A DNA stretch of 64,000 bases from UBA2166 sp964463965 (lineage in GTDB: Bacteria; Nitrospirota; Nitrospiria; Nitrospirales; UBA2166), in the NCBI GenBank assembly GCA_964463965.1, contig CAYXED010000005.1, positions 1 through 64,000 on the forward strand, written 5' to 3'. Positions 42,621-52,217 of this stretch are shown here, in pieces. Made by a program: the position numbers and the translations under genes. The number at the start of each line of letters is the position of its first letter. The stretch's first letter is position 1. Below the pieces are notes generated by a model that ran no database searches, was not told the origin of the DNA, and saw only the letters and a list, made by a program, of their open reading frames with translations.

Positions 42621-43967
42621 CTAGGAACTAGTCGGAGTAAAGCGATCGAGAAATTTTGTAAAGAGGAGCCCTTTTTGAAAATCTGGATCCTGAAAAACTT
42701 GTTTATGGAGAGGAATGGTTGTCTTAATTCCTTTGACCACAAACTCATCAAGGGCACATTGCATTTTCGCTATCGCTTCTTTTCTGGATGCTCCATGCAC
42801 AATCAGTTTAGCAATTAAAGAATCATAGTGGGGGAAAACCATTGAGTTGTTCTCAACACCACTGTCTACTCTGACCCCAAGACCTCCTGGTTGATGCCAT
42901 TGCTGAATTTGCCCTGGGCTTGGGATAAGCTGCTCTGGGCACTCTGCGGTGATGCGACATTCAAAGCTGTGTCCGCGTATCTCTATGTCTTTTTGCTGGT
43001 ATTGTAATGGTAGCCCAGCCGCAATTTTTATTTGTTCTTTGACAATATCTATCCCCGTAACCATTTCTGTAATTGGGTGTTCAACCTGGATGCGTGGGTT
43101 GAGTTCCATAAAATAAAATTTACCATCTTGGTCAAGGAGAAATTCAATTGTTCCAGCATTTAGATAACCGACAGCTTCGACAGCACGGGTTGCAAATTGC
43201 CCAAGTTTGCTTCGCAATTTGTCTGTGACCGCCGGTGATGGAGTTTCTTCTATGAGCTTCTGGTATCTTCGCTGGATTGAACACTCACGTTCTCCGAGAA
43301 ACACTGTATGGGCATTGTGATCTGCAAGAATTTGGACCTCGATATGCCGTGGTGAACTAATATAGTGTTCGATGTAGACACCATTGCTTCCATTGACTGC
43401 AACCCCTTCATGCCTTGAGGCGTGAAAAGCTTTTTTTAGCTCTGATGGTTTATGGACAATACGCAATCCACGCCCACCTCCACCAGAACATGCCTTGATC
43501 ATGACTGGGTATCCAATGAGTTCGGCAATTTCTTTTGCAGAAGATTCATCGGTTATTTCCCCTTCGCTCCCAGGGATAACTGGAATGCCATGTGCCTTCA
43601 TCGCAGCACGTGTTTTTGCTTTATTCCCCAATGTTTTTAGGTTGCCAGAGGTTGGTCCGATAAAGTGTAGGCCAATTGACTCACACATTTCGGCAAAGTC
43701 GCTGCTTTCTGAGAGGAAGCCATAGCCGGGGTGGATCGCATCTGCTCCAGTTACGTCGGCAGCACTGATGATGTTTGGAATATTTCGATAGCTTTGCATT
43801 GCATCTGCGGGCCCAATGCAGATCGCTTCGTCTGCAAGACGCGTGTGAAGAGCATTGGTGTCCGCTTTAGAGTAAACTGCAACGGTACTGATTCCAAGTT
43901 CCTTGCAAGCACGTATGACACGCAGTGCAATTTCTCCACGATTAGCGATAAGGATTTTCTGAAACAT
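42621..43967 (-). CDS. accC: Biotin carboxylase subunit of acetyl-CoA carboxylase
   Basis: The 448-residue product has its normal length. It starts FQKILIANRGEIALRVIRAC and has the ATP-grasp loop KACSGGGGRGLRIV, EKYISSPRHIEVQ-like EHYISSPRHIEVQIL, FYFMELNPRIQVEHPITEMV with catalytic Glu and Arg, and the C-terminal VDSGVENN. It carboxylates the biotin of AccB for malonyl-CoA synthesis. It follows accB with a gap of about 55 bases in the aroQ-efp-accB-accC order. Confidence 0.98.
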   Translation of the reverse strand: MFQKILIANRGEIALRVIRACKELGISTVAVYSKADTNALHTRLADEAICIGPADAMQSYRNIPNIISAADVTGADAIHPGYGFLSESSDFAEMCESIGLHFIGPTSGNLKTLGNKAKTRAAMKAHGIPVIPGSEGEITDESSAKEIAELIGYPVMIKACSGGGGRGLRIVHKPSELKKAFHASRHEGVAVNGSNGVYIEHYISSPRHIEVQILADHNAHTVFLGERECSIQRRYQKLIEETPSPAVTDKLRSKLGQFATRAVEAVGYLNAGTIEFLLDQDGKFYFMELNPRIQVEHPITEMVTGIDIVKEQIKIAAGLPLQYQQKDIEIRGHSFECRITAECPEQLIPSPGQIQQWHQPGGLGVRVDSGVENNSMVFPHYDSLIAKLIVHGASRKEAIAKMQCALDEFVVKGIKTTIPLHKQVFQDPDFQKGLLFTKFLDRFTPTSS

Positions 43968-44023
43968 ATAAGCTAGTTTTCTCTCAATGAAGGATAGTTG
44001 CTAATAAGGGCCGATGGGAGATA

Positions 44024-44536
44024 CTACTCTTTTGGCCTAATCAGAATTAAAGGTTCGCCATATTCAACTGGAGTGCCATTCTCTACTACAATTGAGGCTA
44101 CAGTACCATCAATCTCAGCTTCAATTTCATTCATAAGTTTCATCGCTTCTATCAGGCCGAGTACCTGGCCTTTTCGAACGATGTCACCTTCCTCAACGTA
44201 TGGAGATGCATCGGCTGCTGATGCTCTGTAAAATGTTCCAACGAGTGGTGCAGTTATTGGAAACAAACTGGAGTCAAGTGATGAGAGCTCTTTTTGTGAT
44301 AAGGTTCCCGAATGTTCCTGGTGTGTTGCGTCAGGTCCCATGCCTTTGCTGTGTTTCCCGAGCTTTATCCTTGTTCCTGCTCGCTCAATCTCTAGCTCTG
44401 TAATATTCTTTCGTTGAAACATATCTATGAGCTTTTCAAGTTCAAAAATGTCAAATACCGTCCCTGCCACAGGTTTTTTCTGGGTTGGACGTGCTTTCTT
44501 TTTTGGAGTAGCTCGTTTACCTGACGCGTTCGACAT
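44024..44536 (-). CDS. accB: Biotin carboxyl carrier protein of acetyl-CoA carboxylase
   Basis: The 170-residue product from ATG 44536 overlaps the efp end by 20 bases; a TTG at 44581 would add 15 residues but intrudes further into efp. The N-terminus is basic (GKRATPKKKARPTQKK). The helical region FDIFELEKLIDMFQRKNITE is followed by the biotinyl domain with the Lys in VLGLIEAMKLMNEIEAEIDG. It carries carboxybiotin between AccC and the transferase (AccA/D, not in this window). Confidence 0.96.
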   Translation of the reverse strand: MSNASGKRATPKKKARPTQKKPVAGTVFDIFELEKLIDMFQRKNITELEIERAGTRIKLGKHSKGMGPDATHQEHSGTLSQKELSSLDSSLFPITAPLVGTFYRASAADASPYVEEGDIVRKGQVLGLIEAMKLMNEIEAEIDGTVASIVVENGTPVEYGEPLILIRPKE

Positions 44537-45083
44537 AGGCTCGTGTTCTCGTATCAATGACAATAACTGTTCCTGTTTCAAGGTAGAGCGGAACTTTTAC
44601 TATAGCACCGGTTTCAACGGTTGCGTTTTTCGTCCCGCCAGATGCCGTGTCTCCCTTCACTCCAGGTTCGGTGTCAACGACTTCAAGTTCTACGAAATTT
44701 GGTAACTGAACGGCAATCGGATCTCCCTTATAGAAAAGAATTTTGACTACCATGCTATCTTTGATTAGATCTGCATTGTTTCCGACTTGTTGGGAAGTAA
44801 AAAATTGTTGTTCGAAAGTTTCATTGTCCATAAAATGCCATTCATTCGCCGCTTCGTCTCGATACAGAAACTGAAGCTCCCTCTCTTCACAATCTGGCTC
44901 ATCAAGTTTTTCCCCAGCACGGAAAGTTTTGTCAATAACGTTGCCAGACTTTAGCTTTCGTAATTTTGTGCGGACAAAGGCGCCGCCTTTTCCTGGCTTA
45001 ACATGCTGAAACTCAACAATTTCCATAGGTTCGCCATCAAGCTCAAGCATAGCTCCACCACGAAACTCGGCCGTTGATATCAT
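44517..45083 (-). CDS. efp: Translation elongation factor P
   Basis: The 188-residue three-domain protein shows the start ISTAEFRGGAMLELDGEP, the modifiable Lys in the KPGKGGAFVRTKLR loop and the C-terminal domain with KVPLYLETGTVIVIDTRT. It relieves ribosome stalling at polyproline. The AGGAGG site lies inside the end of aroQ and the genes overlap by one base. No epmA or epmB is in the window, so the modification state is unknown. Confidence 0.97.
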   Translation of the reverse strand: MISTAEFRGGAMLELDGEPMEIVEFQHVKPGKGGAFVRTKLRKLKSGNVIDKTFRAGEKLDEPDCEERELQFLYRDEAANEWHFMDNETFEQQFFTSQQVGNNADLIKDSMVVKILFYKGDPIAVQLPNFVELEVVDTEPGVKGDTASGGTKNATVETGAIVKVPLYLETGTVIVIDTRTRAYVERVR

Positions 45084-45541
45084 CAGGACCTCCTTTTTTC
45101 AACTTCTTGGATTGCTGCACGAAGTCCCAGTTGATAGCTATAGGGGCCAAACCCCGCAACTTGTCCAATTGCAACGGCTGAGATGTAAGAGTGGTGTCTA
45201 AATTCTTCTCTGGCATAAATATTAGACAGGTGAACTTCAACTGTTGGGGTTGAGATTGCGGCAACAGCATCGCGCATTGCAATACTTGTATGAGTAAATG
45301 CTCCAGGGTTTAGGACAATGGCATCATAATTGGGAGGGGAGTCCTGAATCAATTGTATCAGTTCAGCTTCTGAATTTGATTGGTATATGGTCACCTTTGC
45401 ACCTTCAGACTCTCCCCATTCAGTAATCCTACGGTTCAATTCTTCCAGGGAGGTTGATCCATAAACTTCCGTTTCCCTGGAACCGAGGAGGTTGAGGTTG
45501 GGGCCGTGTAAAATCAAGACTCGGTACATGTTAGCTCGCAT
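45083..45541 (-). CDS. aroQ: 3-dehydroquinate dehydratase, type II
   Basis: The 152-residue product (an in-frame ATG at 45529 gives 148) has VLILHGPNLNLLGSRE, YQSNSEAELIQLIQD, VLNPGAFTHTSIAMRDA and VEVHLSNIYAREEFRHHSY, the catalytic Tyr, Arg and His motifs of the dodecameric type II enzyme of the shikimate pathway. It is the first gene of the minus-strand operon and diverges from the prenyl synthase gene. Confidence 0.97.
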   Translation of the reverse strand: MRANMYRVLILHGPNLNLLGSRETEVYGSTSLEELNRRITEWGESEGAKVTIYQSNSEAELIQLIQDSPPNYDAIVLNPGAFTHTSIAMRDAVAAISTPTVEVHLSNIYAREEFRHHSYISAVAIGQVAGFGPYSYQLGLRAAIQEVEKRRS

Positions 45542-45682
45542 AAGTCTTCGGGTATGATAATCGATTCCTTTCTAAAAAAATAGCCTTGTATCGCAATATG
45601 TTACGGGATTTACTTCGTTGACCCCTAAGGAGTGGCTTGTTAAAATTCGTGATGCTGTTCTGGCTATTTTGGGGTAAATGTA

Positions 45683-46570
45683 GTGGATGGTGAGGCGTAT
45701 CTCGCGACTCAGCGAGAAAAGATTGATCAATTTCTTGAGGAAGTGCTCCCTTCTCCTGATAATACACTTCACGAAGCCATGCGTTATAGCCTCTTTGCAG
45801 GCGGTAAGCGGTTGCGTCCAAGCCTTACTATTGCTGCTTACGAGGCGGTGCAGGGTACTTCTCCTCACATTCTTCGTATTGCTTCAACTCTCGAGCTGAT
45901 CCACACTTACTCTCTTATTCATGATGATCTTCCCGCAATGGATGATGACGATTATCGCCGTGGAAAACTCACCAGTCACAAGGCATTCAACGAAGCGGTT
46001 GCGATATTGGCGGGTGATGCTTTGCTTACGCTTGCGTTTGAAGTTGTAAGTAATCCTGGAAAATCAACAAAGAACATGCTGGACGAGGGTATTCAACTAC
46101 AGGTAGTTCGTGAATTGGCGGAAGGCTCTGGAAGCATGGGCATGGTAGGTGGACAGGCTGCTGATATTGAGGCAGAGGGATTTGAGATTGATGCAGATAG
46201 ACTAGAGTATATCCACAAGCACAAGACTGGGAAGCTCTTTCGGGCTGCTGTGCGGATAGGGGGGCTTGTCGGTGGAGCCTCTCCAGAACACCTCAATTTG
46301 TTGACCAAGTACAGTGAAGACATTGGACTCGCGTTTCAGATTAACGACGATATTCTAAATGTTGTAGGAAAGCTTGAACAGATTGGTAAGGCAGTCAATA
46401 GTGATCAAGCCAGAGGCAAATCAACCTATCCTGCGTTTTTTGGTATTGACGCATCTAAAGCTAAAGTGAAAACCCTAACAGACCGTGCGACCGATATACT
46501 GGCGCCATTGGGGCCGTCTGCGGATGCCTTGAGGGCCTTGGCGGGTTTTCAGCTTTCTCGCAAAACCTAA
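45683..46570 (+). CDS. ispA: Polyprenyl (farnesyl/geranylgeranyl) diphosphate synthase
   Basis: The 295-residue product has a GTG start with GGGG 8 bases upstream. It has GGKRLRPSL, the first Asp-rich motif (HDDLPAMDDDDYRRG), GSMGMVGGQAADIEAEG, HKTGKLFRAAV and the second motif FQINDDILN. The two-residue insertion in the first Asp motif is the short-chain bacterial type, giving FPP or GGPP. A terminator follows at 46607. Confidence 0.93.
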   Translation: MDGEAYLATQREKIDQFLEEVLPSPDNTLHEAMRYSLFAGGKRLRPSLTIAAYEAVQGTSPHILRIASTLELIHTYSLIHDDLPAMDDDDYRRGKLTSHKAFNEAVAILAGDALLTLAFEVVSNPGKSTKNMLDEGIQLQVVRELAEGSGSMGMVGGQAADIEAEGFEIDADRLEYIHKHKTGKLFRAAVRIGGLVGGASPEHLNLLTKYSEDIGLAFQINDDILNVVGKLEQIGKAVNSDQARGKSTYPAFFGIDASKAKVKTLTDRATDILAPLGPSADALRALAGFQLSRKT

Positions 46571-46606
46571 TCCTGCGAATTGGCGGTTTCACTCTAGGCA
46601 TTCCCG

Positions 46607-46634
46607 AAGGCAGGAAAACTGTCTTTATTCTTTT
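46607..46634 (+). terminator. Intrinsic terminator after the prenyl synthase
   Basis: AAGGCAG (46607-46613) pairs with CTGTCTT (46619-46625) over the stable GAAAA loop, one G-T wobble, followed by TATTCTTTT. It separates ispA from the citrate-lyase operon. Confidence 0.55.
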
Positions 46635-46747
46635 ATGTTGTTGATTTTAAAGGATATTATTTTCAATAAAGTACTTGAGAGAGAAAGTTGACGTTGTCGC
46701 GGATCAGATAGGGCCTTTTTAGTACCAGTGATTGATTCCTTTGGGCC

Positions 46748-46776
46748 TTGAGGTCAGAGGTTGATTCAGATATCTT
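46748..46776 (+). promoter_or_regulatory. Possible promoter of the reductive TCA operon
   Basis: TTGAGG (46748-46753), a 17-base spacer and TATCTT (46771-46776), each four of six matches. It would place the transcript start near 46783, about 43 bases ahead of the aclB ATG. Weak; other pairs in the 255-base gap are possible. Confidence 0.3.
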
Positions 46777-46825
46777 ATGCCGCTTACGCTTTTTTTGTGT
46801 ACTCATTTCACAAGGGGTTATTGTA

Positions 46826-48040
46826 ATGGCAAAGGTTTTAGAGGGATATGGGATGGGGATTCTTCAGAAGTGGGGGATCTCAGTGCCACGGAGTCTAGTG
46901 GTAACGTCTGTACGAGATTTTGAGCAGAAGGTTGCTAAAAACCCATGGCTGCAAAACACACAGCTTGTAGCAAAGGCACATGAGGCTTTGGGGTCGCGTT
47001 TTAAACTTGGGTTGGTACGTGTCAAATTGAATCTAACACAAGCCAAAAGCGCAGTTAAGTCGATGATTGGTCGTCAGGTAGGGGGGCTGTCAGTGCGAGA
47101 AGTGATCATCTCGGAGATGATTCCTCACGCAGCTGAGTACTATGTGGCGATCCAAACGACTCGTAAGGGAGCAGATATTTTGCTTGCCACATGCGGTGGT
47201 ATCGATGTTGAGGAAAATTGGGATCGTGTCAAGTCACTCTCGGTTGAGGTAGGAGAGGCCCCTTCGAGGAGGGCCCTTGAGTCGCTGGCGAGAAAAGCTG
47301 GATTCTCTGGAAACCTTGTTTCAAAAGTTTCAGATTTTACTGCAAAACTTTTTGAAGCTTATGACAACGAAGATGCTCAATATCTAGAGATCAATCCCCT
47401 TGTTCAACGCAGTTCTGATCAGAAGTTGGTTGCCCTTGATGTGGTGACATTACTTGATGCCGATGCAAAATATCGACATTCAGATTGGGATTTTCCCTTT
47501 GCGGCTGAGTTTGGACGTGCGTATACAGAGGATGAAAAAGAGTTGATGGCGGTTGATGCGAGTGTAAAAGGGTCAATCAAGTTCATTGAAATCCCCGGGG
47601 GTGATACTGCGATGCTCCCAGCGGGCGGTGGGGCTAGTGTCTATTACTGTGATGCTGTTGTTGCACGTGGAGGAAAATTGGCCAACTATACGGAGTATTC
47701 GGGTGATCCTCCTGATTGGGCAGTGGAAGCCTTGACCGAAAAGGTTTGTGACCTTCCTGGGATTAAGAGGGTCATCGTTGGTGGAGCGATAGCAAACTTC
47801 ACCGACGTTAAAAAAACATTCGGAGGAATTATCGCAGGTTTTCGTAAGGCAAAGGCGAAAGGCAAAATGAGTAAAGTCCAAATTTGGGTTCGTCGTGGTG
47901 GGCCACGTGAAAAAGAAGGGCTTGCAGCAATGCGTGAGTTAGCAAAGGAAGGTTTTAAAATTAACGTATTTGATCGGACGACGCCCCTAACCGATATTGT
48001 TGATATGGCACTTGGGAAAAAGAAGGCGGTGACCAGATGA
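46826..48040 (+). CDS. aclB: ATP-citrate lyase, small (ATP-grasp) subunit
   Basis: This is 404 residues from ATG 46826, chosen for AAGGGG 8 bases upstream; the frame stays open further 5-prime. The protein (AKVLEGYGMGILQKWGI, VVTSVRDFEQKV, LEINPLVQRSSDQKLVALD) is the succinyl-CoA-synthetase-beta-like part found at the N-terminus of eukaryotic ACLY and as AclB in green sulfur bacteria. The part from about residue 240 onward is the citrate-binding domain (IPGGDTAMLPAGGGASVYYC). With AclA it cleaves citrate to acetyl-CoA and oxaloacetate. ATGA overlap with aclA. Confidence 0.95.
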   Translation: MAKVLEGYGMGILQKWGISVPRSLVVTSVRDFEQKVAKNPWLQNTQLVAKAHEALGSRFKLGLVRVKLNLTQAKSAVKSMIGRQVGGLSVREVIISEMIPHAAEYYVAIQTTRKGADILLATCGGIDVEENWDRVKSLSVEVGEAPSRRALESLARKAGFSGNLVSKVSDFTAKLFEAYDNEDAQYLEINPLVQRSSDQKLVALDVVTLLDADAKYRHSDWDFPFAAEFGRAYTEDEKELMAVDASVKGSIKFIEIPGGDTAMLPAGGGASVYYCDAVVARGGKLANYTEYSGDPPDWAVEALTEKVCDLPGIKRVIVGGAIANFTDVKKTFGGIIAGFRKAKAKGKMSKVQIWVRRGGPREKEGLAAMRELAKEGFKINVFDRTTPLTDIVDMALGKKKAVTR

Positions 48041-49854
48041 GCATTATGGCAAATCTCAATACAAAGGTGGTCATCCAAGGTGGTGCGGCTGGCTTAAATG
48101 CGGCGCGAAGAATGGCAGAGTTTTCCTATCTGATTCAGAAACCACTAAACGTTGAAGCGTTTGTATATCCACCTGATGCAGGCAAAACATATGATGTGCC
48201 ATTTGGGAGCACTATTGTTCCAGTTCCCGTTTATCGTTCGGTTAAAGAAGCTGCTGCAAAGCATGAAATAAATACGAGTTTGATTTATGTTGGTGCTAAC
48301 CGGGCCTATGCTGCAGCGATGGAAGCGATGGAGATCTCGGGAATAAAGTTTATGTCGATGATTGCTGAAGGGGTTCCAGAAAGAGATGCCAAGTTGCTTG
48401 CCAAAGAGGCTAAGAAACGTGGCAAGCTTGTAAACGGCCCATCATCTATTGGTGTTATTTCCCCTGGGCAGTGTCGTTTAGGCGTTGTGGGTGCAACTTA
48501 TGAAAATTTGTGTCTCTCAAAACTACATCGTCCTGGCTCGTTTGGCGTCATTACTAAGTCTGGGGGGCTTTTAAATGAGATTTTGTGGATCACTAGTCAG
48601 TTTGCTGACGGGGTGACGACAGCGATTGGGGTTGGTGGGGATGCCTATCCTTGCTCTGACTATGTTACCTATCTGGAGAGGTTTGAAAAAGATCCTCAAA
48701 CTAAAGCTGTAATCATCGTGGGCGAGATGGGAGGAACTCTTGAGGAAGAGGCTGCGGCATGGTATGGCGCAAAGAAGCGTCGAATAAAACTGCTAGCAGT
48801 AGTATCTGGATTTTGCCAGGAATCGCTTCCCAAGGGCATGAAGTTTGGGCACGCAGGAGCAAAGGAAGGAGCGAAGGGGGAGGGTTCAGCAAGATCAAAA
48901 GCAACTCTTCTTAGAAAATCTGGTGCAATCGTTCCTGAGACTTTTGGTGCCTTAGGTCCTGCGATCAAAAAAGTTTACACGGGTTTCCTTAAATCTGGAA
49001 TTGTAAAAGAAATTTCTGAGGTGCCACCTCCTCAGCAGCCTAAGCCTGTGGCTGCTGCGGTAAATGCTGGGGAGGTCGTTGTCACACCACTGATTCGTAC
49101 GACTATTGCGGACGACCGAGGTGAGGAGCCTTGCTACAATGGATATCCAGCCTCTGAATTAATCAATAAGGGGTATGATATCCCACATGTTATTGGGTTG
49201 TTGTGGGATAAACGGCTTATTTCAAAGCAAGAAGCAGAAATTATTCGCCGTATTATCATGCTGTCTGCGGATCACGGCCCCTGTGTTAGTGGTGCGCTTG
49301 GAACCATTATTGCGGCTTGTGCAGGTATTGGAATGTCGCAAGCAGTTGCAGCCGGATTGATCATGATTGGACCACGCTTTGGTGGGGCAGTGACCGATGC
49401 TGGTCGATGGTTTCAGTATGGTGTAAAGAACCACAAAGGAGATATTCCAGGATTTCTTGCACACATGAAGGACAATGTGGGCCCTGTGCCTGGAATTGGA
49501 CATCGAGTGAAAAGTGTTAAGAACCCGGATAAGAGGGTTAAAGAACTGGTTAAATATGTAAAGTCAACGAGGCTTAAAACCCCTCATCTTGACTTTGCAC
49601 TCTCGGTTGAAGGCGTGACGTCTGGGAAGAAAGATAATTTGATTCTCAATGTTGATGGTACTATGGCGGCCGTGCTAGTTGATCTTGGGTTTCCAGTTGA
49701 CAGCTTGAATGGATTTTTTGTGTTGGCACGGACGATTGGATTGATTGGGCATTGGACAGATCAGAAAAGGCAAGGCAGCCGACTGATTCGCTTGTTTGAC
49801 TACATTGTTAACTATGCGACCCCTTCGCGGCGCAATGTCCCAAAGTTAAAATAA
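48037..49854 (+). CDS. aclA: ATP-citrate lyase, large subunit (CoA ligase plus citryl-CoA lyase)
   Basis: The 605-residue product has an N-terminal succinyl-CoA-synthetase-alpha-like part with the phosphohistidine motif KFGHAGAKEG (H272). The C-terminal citrate-synthase-like lyase domain shows SADHGPCVSGALG (H413), GIGHRVKS (H489) and LNVDGTMAAV (D540), the His-His-Asp set of citryl-CoA lyase. All catalytic residues are present, so it is a complete single-enzyme ATP-citrate lyase, unlike the two-enzyme citryl-CoA synthetase/lyase route. It is the key enzyme of the reductive TCA cycle. Confidence 0.96.
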   Translation: MSIMANLNTKVVIQGGAAGLNAARRMAEFSYLIQKPLNVEAFVYPPDAGKTYDVPFGSTIVPVPVYRSVKEAAAKHEINTSLIYVGANRAYAAAMEAMEISGIKFMSMIAEGVPERDAKLLAKEAKKRGKLVNGPSSIGVISPGQCRLGVVGATYENLCLSKLHRPGSFGVITKSGGLLNEILWITSQFADGVTTAIGVGGDAYPCSDYVTYLERFEKDPQTKAVIIVGEMGGTLEEEAAAWYGAKKRRIKLLAVVSGFCQESLPKGMKFGHAGAKEGAKGEGSARSKATLLRKSGAIVPETFGALGPAIKKVYTGFLKSGIVKEISEVPPPQQPKPVAAAVNAGEVVVTPLIRTTIADDRGEEPCYNGYPASELINKGYDIPHVIGLLWDKRLISKQEAEIIRRIIMLSADHGPCVSGALGTIIAACAGIGMSQAVAAGLIMIGPRFGGAVTDAGRWFQYGVKNHKGDIPGFLAHMKDNVGPVPGIGHRVKSVKNPDKRVKELVKYVKSTRLKTPHLDFALSVEGVTSGKKDNLILNVDGTMAAVLVDLGFPVDSLNGFFVLARTIGLIGHWTDQKRQGSRLIRLFDYIVNYATPSRRNVPKLK

Positions 49855-49878
49855 TATATTGGATCAGGAGATCAAGCT

Positions 49879-52146
49879 ATGTTAGCCGAACAGGTAAAAA
49901 ATCTATATGCCGCAATGCCAGATCGATTAGCTTCGGCAAGAAAAAAATTTGGGCGACCGTTAACGCTAGCAGAGAAAATTCTGGTATCGCATGCGGACAA
50001 TTTTGACACACAGATTTGGGAAAGAGGTAAAGCACAGTTGTTGCTGCGTCCAGATCGCGTGGCTATGCAGGATGCTACTGCGCAGATGGCGATGTTACAG
50101 TTTATTCAGGCCAACAAACCACGAGTGGCTGTGCCAAGTACAATTCATTGTGATCATCTCATTCGTGCGGAGGTCGGAGCGGCTAATGACTTGCTTCGTG
50201 CCAACGATGAAAATCGTGAAGTTTATAACTTTCTTGCCTCGGCAGCTAAAAAGTATGGGATAGGGTTTTGGAAACCGGGTGCAGGCATCATTCATCAGGT
50301 CGTTTTAGAAAACTACGGGTTTCCTGGGGGGCTAATTATTGGAACCGATTCTCATACACCAAATGGCGGCGGCCTTGGTATGTTGGCTATTGGTGTTGGG
50401 GGGGCAGATGCTGGAGAGGTGATGGCGGGTTTGCCGTGGGAAGTGCTGCATCCTCAGTTGATTGGAGTTAGACTAACTGGAAAATTAAATGGTTGGACTT
50501 CTGCAAAAGACGTTATTTTGTATCTCTGTGGGCTTTTGACGACAAAAGGCGGAACAAACAAAATTGTTGAGTACTTTGGTCCTGGTGCTGCCACCATTAG
50601 TGCAACTGGGAAAGGTACAATCACTAATATGGGCGCTGAATTGGGCGCAACGACATCAATTTTCCCATTCGATGACAAGATGGACGCATATTTAAGAATT
50701 ACTGATCGTGCGGATGTTGCAAAGTTGGCACAGGAGAACCGTGAATTGTTGGTTGCTGATACTGAGGTTGAGAAAGACCCCGAGAAGTTTTACGACAAGA
50801 TTGTTGAGATTGATTTGTCAACTCTCGAGCCTCATGTGGTTGGCCCTCATAGTCCAGATTTGGCGAGACCCATCTCAAAGATGTCATCTGAGGTAGAAGA
50901 GAAAAATTATCCGCCAAAGGTTGGAGCAGCCTTGATTGGGAGTTGTACCAACTCATCTTACGAAGATATTAGTCGTGCGGCACATGTGGCGAAGCAAGGT
51001 TTGGACGCTGGTTTAAAGGCCAAGACCCCATTTTTGGTCACGCCTGGATCTGAGCGGATTTATAACACGATGAAGCGTGATGGGTTTATGGAAATTTTTG
51101 AGTCTATGGGTGGTACGGTTCTCGCGAATGCATGTGGCCCTTGTATTGGACAATGGAAACGGGGAGATTCGAAAAAAGGGGAAGCAAATTCCATCGTGAG
51201 TTCCTATAACCGAAACTTTCCTGGGCGGAATGATGGGAACGCAGAAACCCTTTCATTTCTTTCAAGCCCTGAAATTGTAACCGCTTTGGCATTTTCTGGA
51301 GATCTGAAGTTTGACCCTGTGAACGGGTCTATTAGTACGGGAGAAGGAAAATCTTTTAAATTCAAGATGCCTGAAGGCGAAGAGCTTCCCGATCAAGGAT
51401 TTGCAAAGGGAGAAGAAGGTTTTGTTTCACCAGCAGAGAATGGGGAAGATTTAGAAGTTGATCTTCCTCCAACAAGTGAACGCTTGCAACTCTTGGAACC
51501 GTTTTCTGCTTGGGATGGAAGGGACTTTACAACACTTCCAATTCTTATTAAAACTAAAGGTAAGACTACTACGGATCATATTTCCCCAGCTGGGCCTTGG
51601 CTAAAGTTTCGCGGGCACCTTGATAAAATCAGTGACAACATGTTTCTTGGGGCTACGAGTGCATTCTCTGATACTGTCGGAGAAGGGAAAGATGTGTTGG
51701 AAGAAGATGATGGCCTAGGCGGCAATGATGGGTTGAAAATAGCCGAAATTGCCAGAAGGTATAAAGCTAAAGGGATTAACTCTGTTGTAATTGGGGATGA
51801 AAATTATGGTGAGGGGAGTAGCCGTGAGCATGCCGCAATGTCTCCACGGTTTCTTGGTGTTAGGGTGGTAATCACAAGGAGCTTTGCGCGTATTCACGAA
51901 ACCAATCTTAAAAAACAAGGGATTCTGCCGCTGACCTTTGCTAATTCTGCGGACTACGATATTTTTGAACAGGATGATCGTGTGACAGTCAAAGGCTTAA
52001 GTGAGCTAGAGCCAGGGAAGCCTGTTTTAGTTTCTGTGTCAAAGTCTCATACGGAAGTTGTAATTGAGACAAATCATAGTCTGACTGAACAACAAATTGG
52101 ATGGTTTAAGGCAGGTTCTGCATTAAATGCATTGAGTGAGGAATGA
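49879..52146 (+). CDS. acn: Aconitase (mitochondrial-type)
   Basis: The 755-residue product has PSTIHCDHLIRAEVGA, GTDSHTPNGGGLGMLAIGVG, the 4Fe-4S ligands C356 (GSCTNSSYED), C419 and C422 (ANACGPCIGQW), and the swivelling domain with GDENYGEGSSREHAAM. It is of the ACO2-like length class rather than the 890-residue AcnA. It isomerises isocitrate and citrate, here probably toward citrate for AclAB. RBS AGGAG; the gene lies 24 bases after aclA. Confidence 0.97.
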   Translation: MLAEQVKNLYAAMPDRLASARKKFGRPLTLAEKILVSHADNFDTQIWERGKAQLLLRPDRVAMQDATAQMAMLQFIQANKPRVAVPSTIHCDHLIRAEVGAANDLLRANDENREVYNFLASAAKKYGIGFWKPGAGIIHQVVLENYGFPGGLIIGTDSHTPNGGGLGMLAIGVGGADAGEVMAGLPWEVLHPQLIGVRLTGKLNGWTSAKDVILYLCGLLTTKGGTNKIVEYFGPGAATISATGKGTITNMGAELGATTSIFPFDDKMDAYLRITDRADVAKLAQENRELLVADTEVEKDPEKFYDKIVEIDLSTLEPHVVGPHSPDLARPISKMSSEVEEKNYPPKVGAALIGSCTNSSYEDISRAAHVAKQGLDAGLKAKTPFLVTPGSERIYNTMKRDGFMEIFESMGGTVLANACGPCIGQWKRGDSKKGEANSIVSSYNRNFPGRNDGNAETLSFLSSPEIVTALAFSGDLKFDPVNGSISTGEGKSFKFKMPEGEELPDQGFAKGEEGFVSPAENGEDLEVDLPPTSERLQLLEPFSAWDGRDFTTLPILIKTKGKTTTDHISPAGPWLKFRGHLDKISDNMFLGATSAFSDTVGEGKDVLEEDDGLGGNDGLKIAEIARRYKAKGINSVVIGDENYGEGSSREHAAMSPRFLGVRVVITRSFARIHETNLKKQGILPLTFANSADYDIFEQDDRVTVKGLSELEPGKPVLVSVSKSHTEVVIETNHSLTEQQIGWFKAGSALNALSEE

Positions 52147-52217
52147 AAAACAGAGTTGTATTTGTTGATAAGAGAAATAATTTTACAACGAATTTTCTGT
52201 AATTAGGTGGAGAAAAA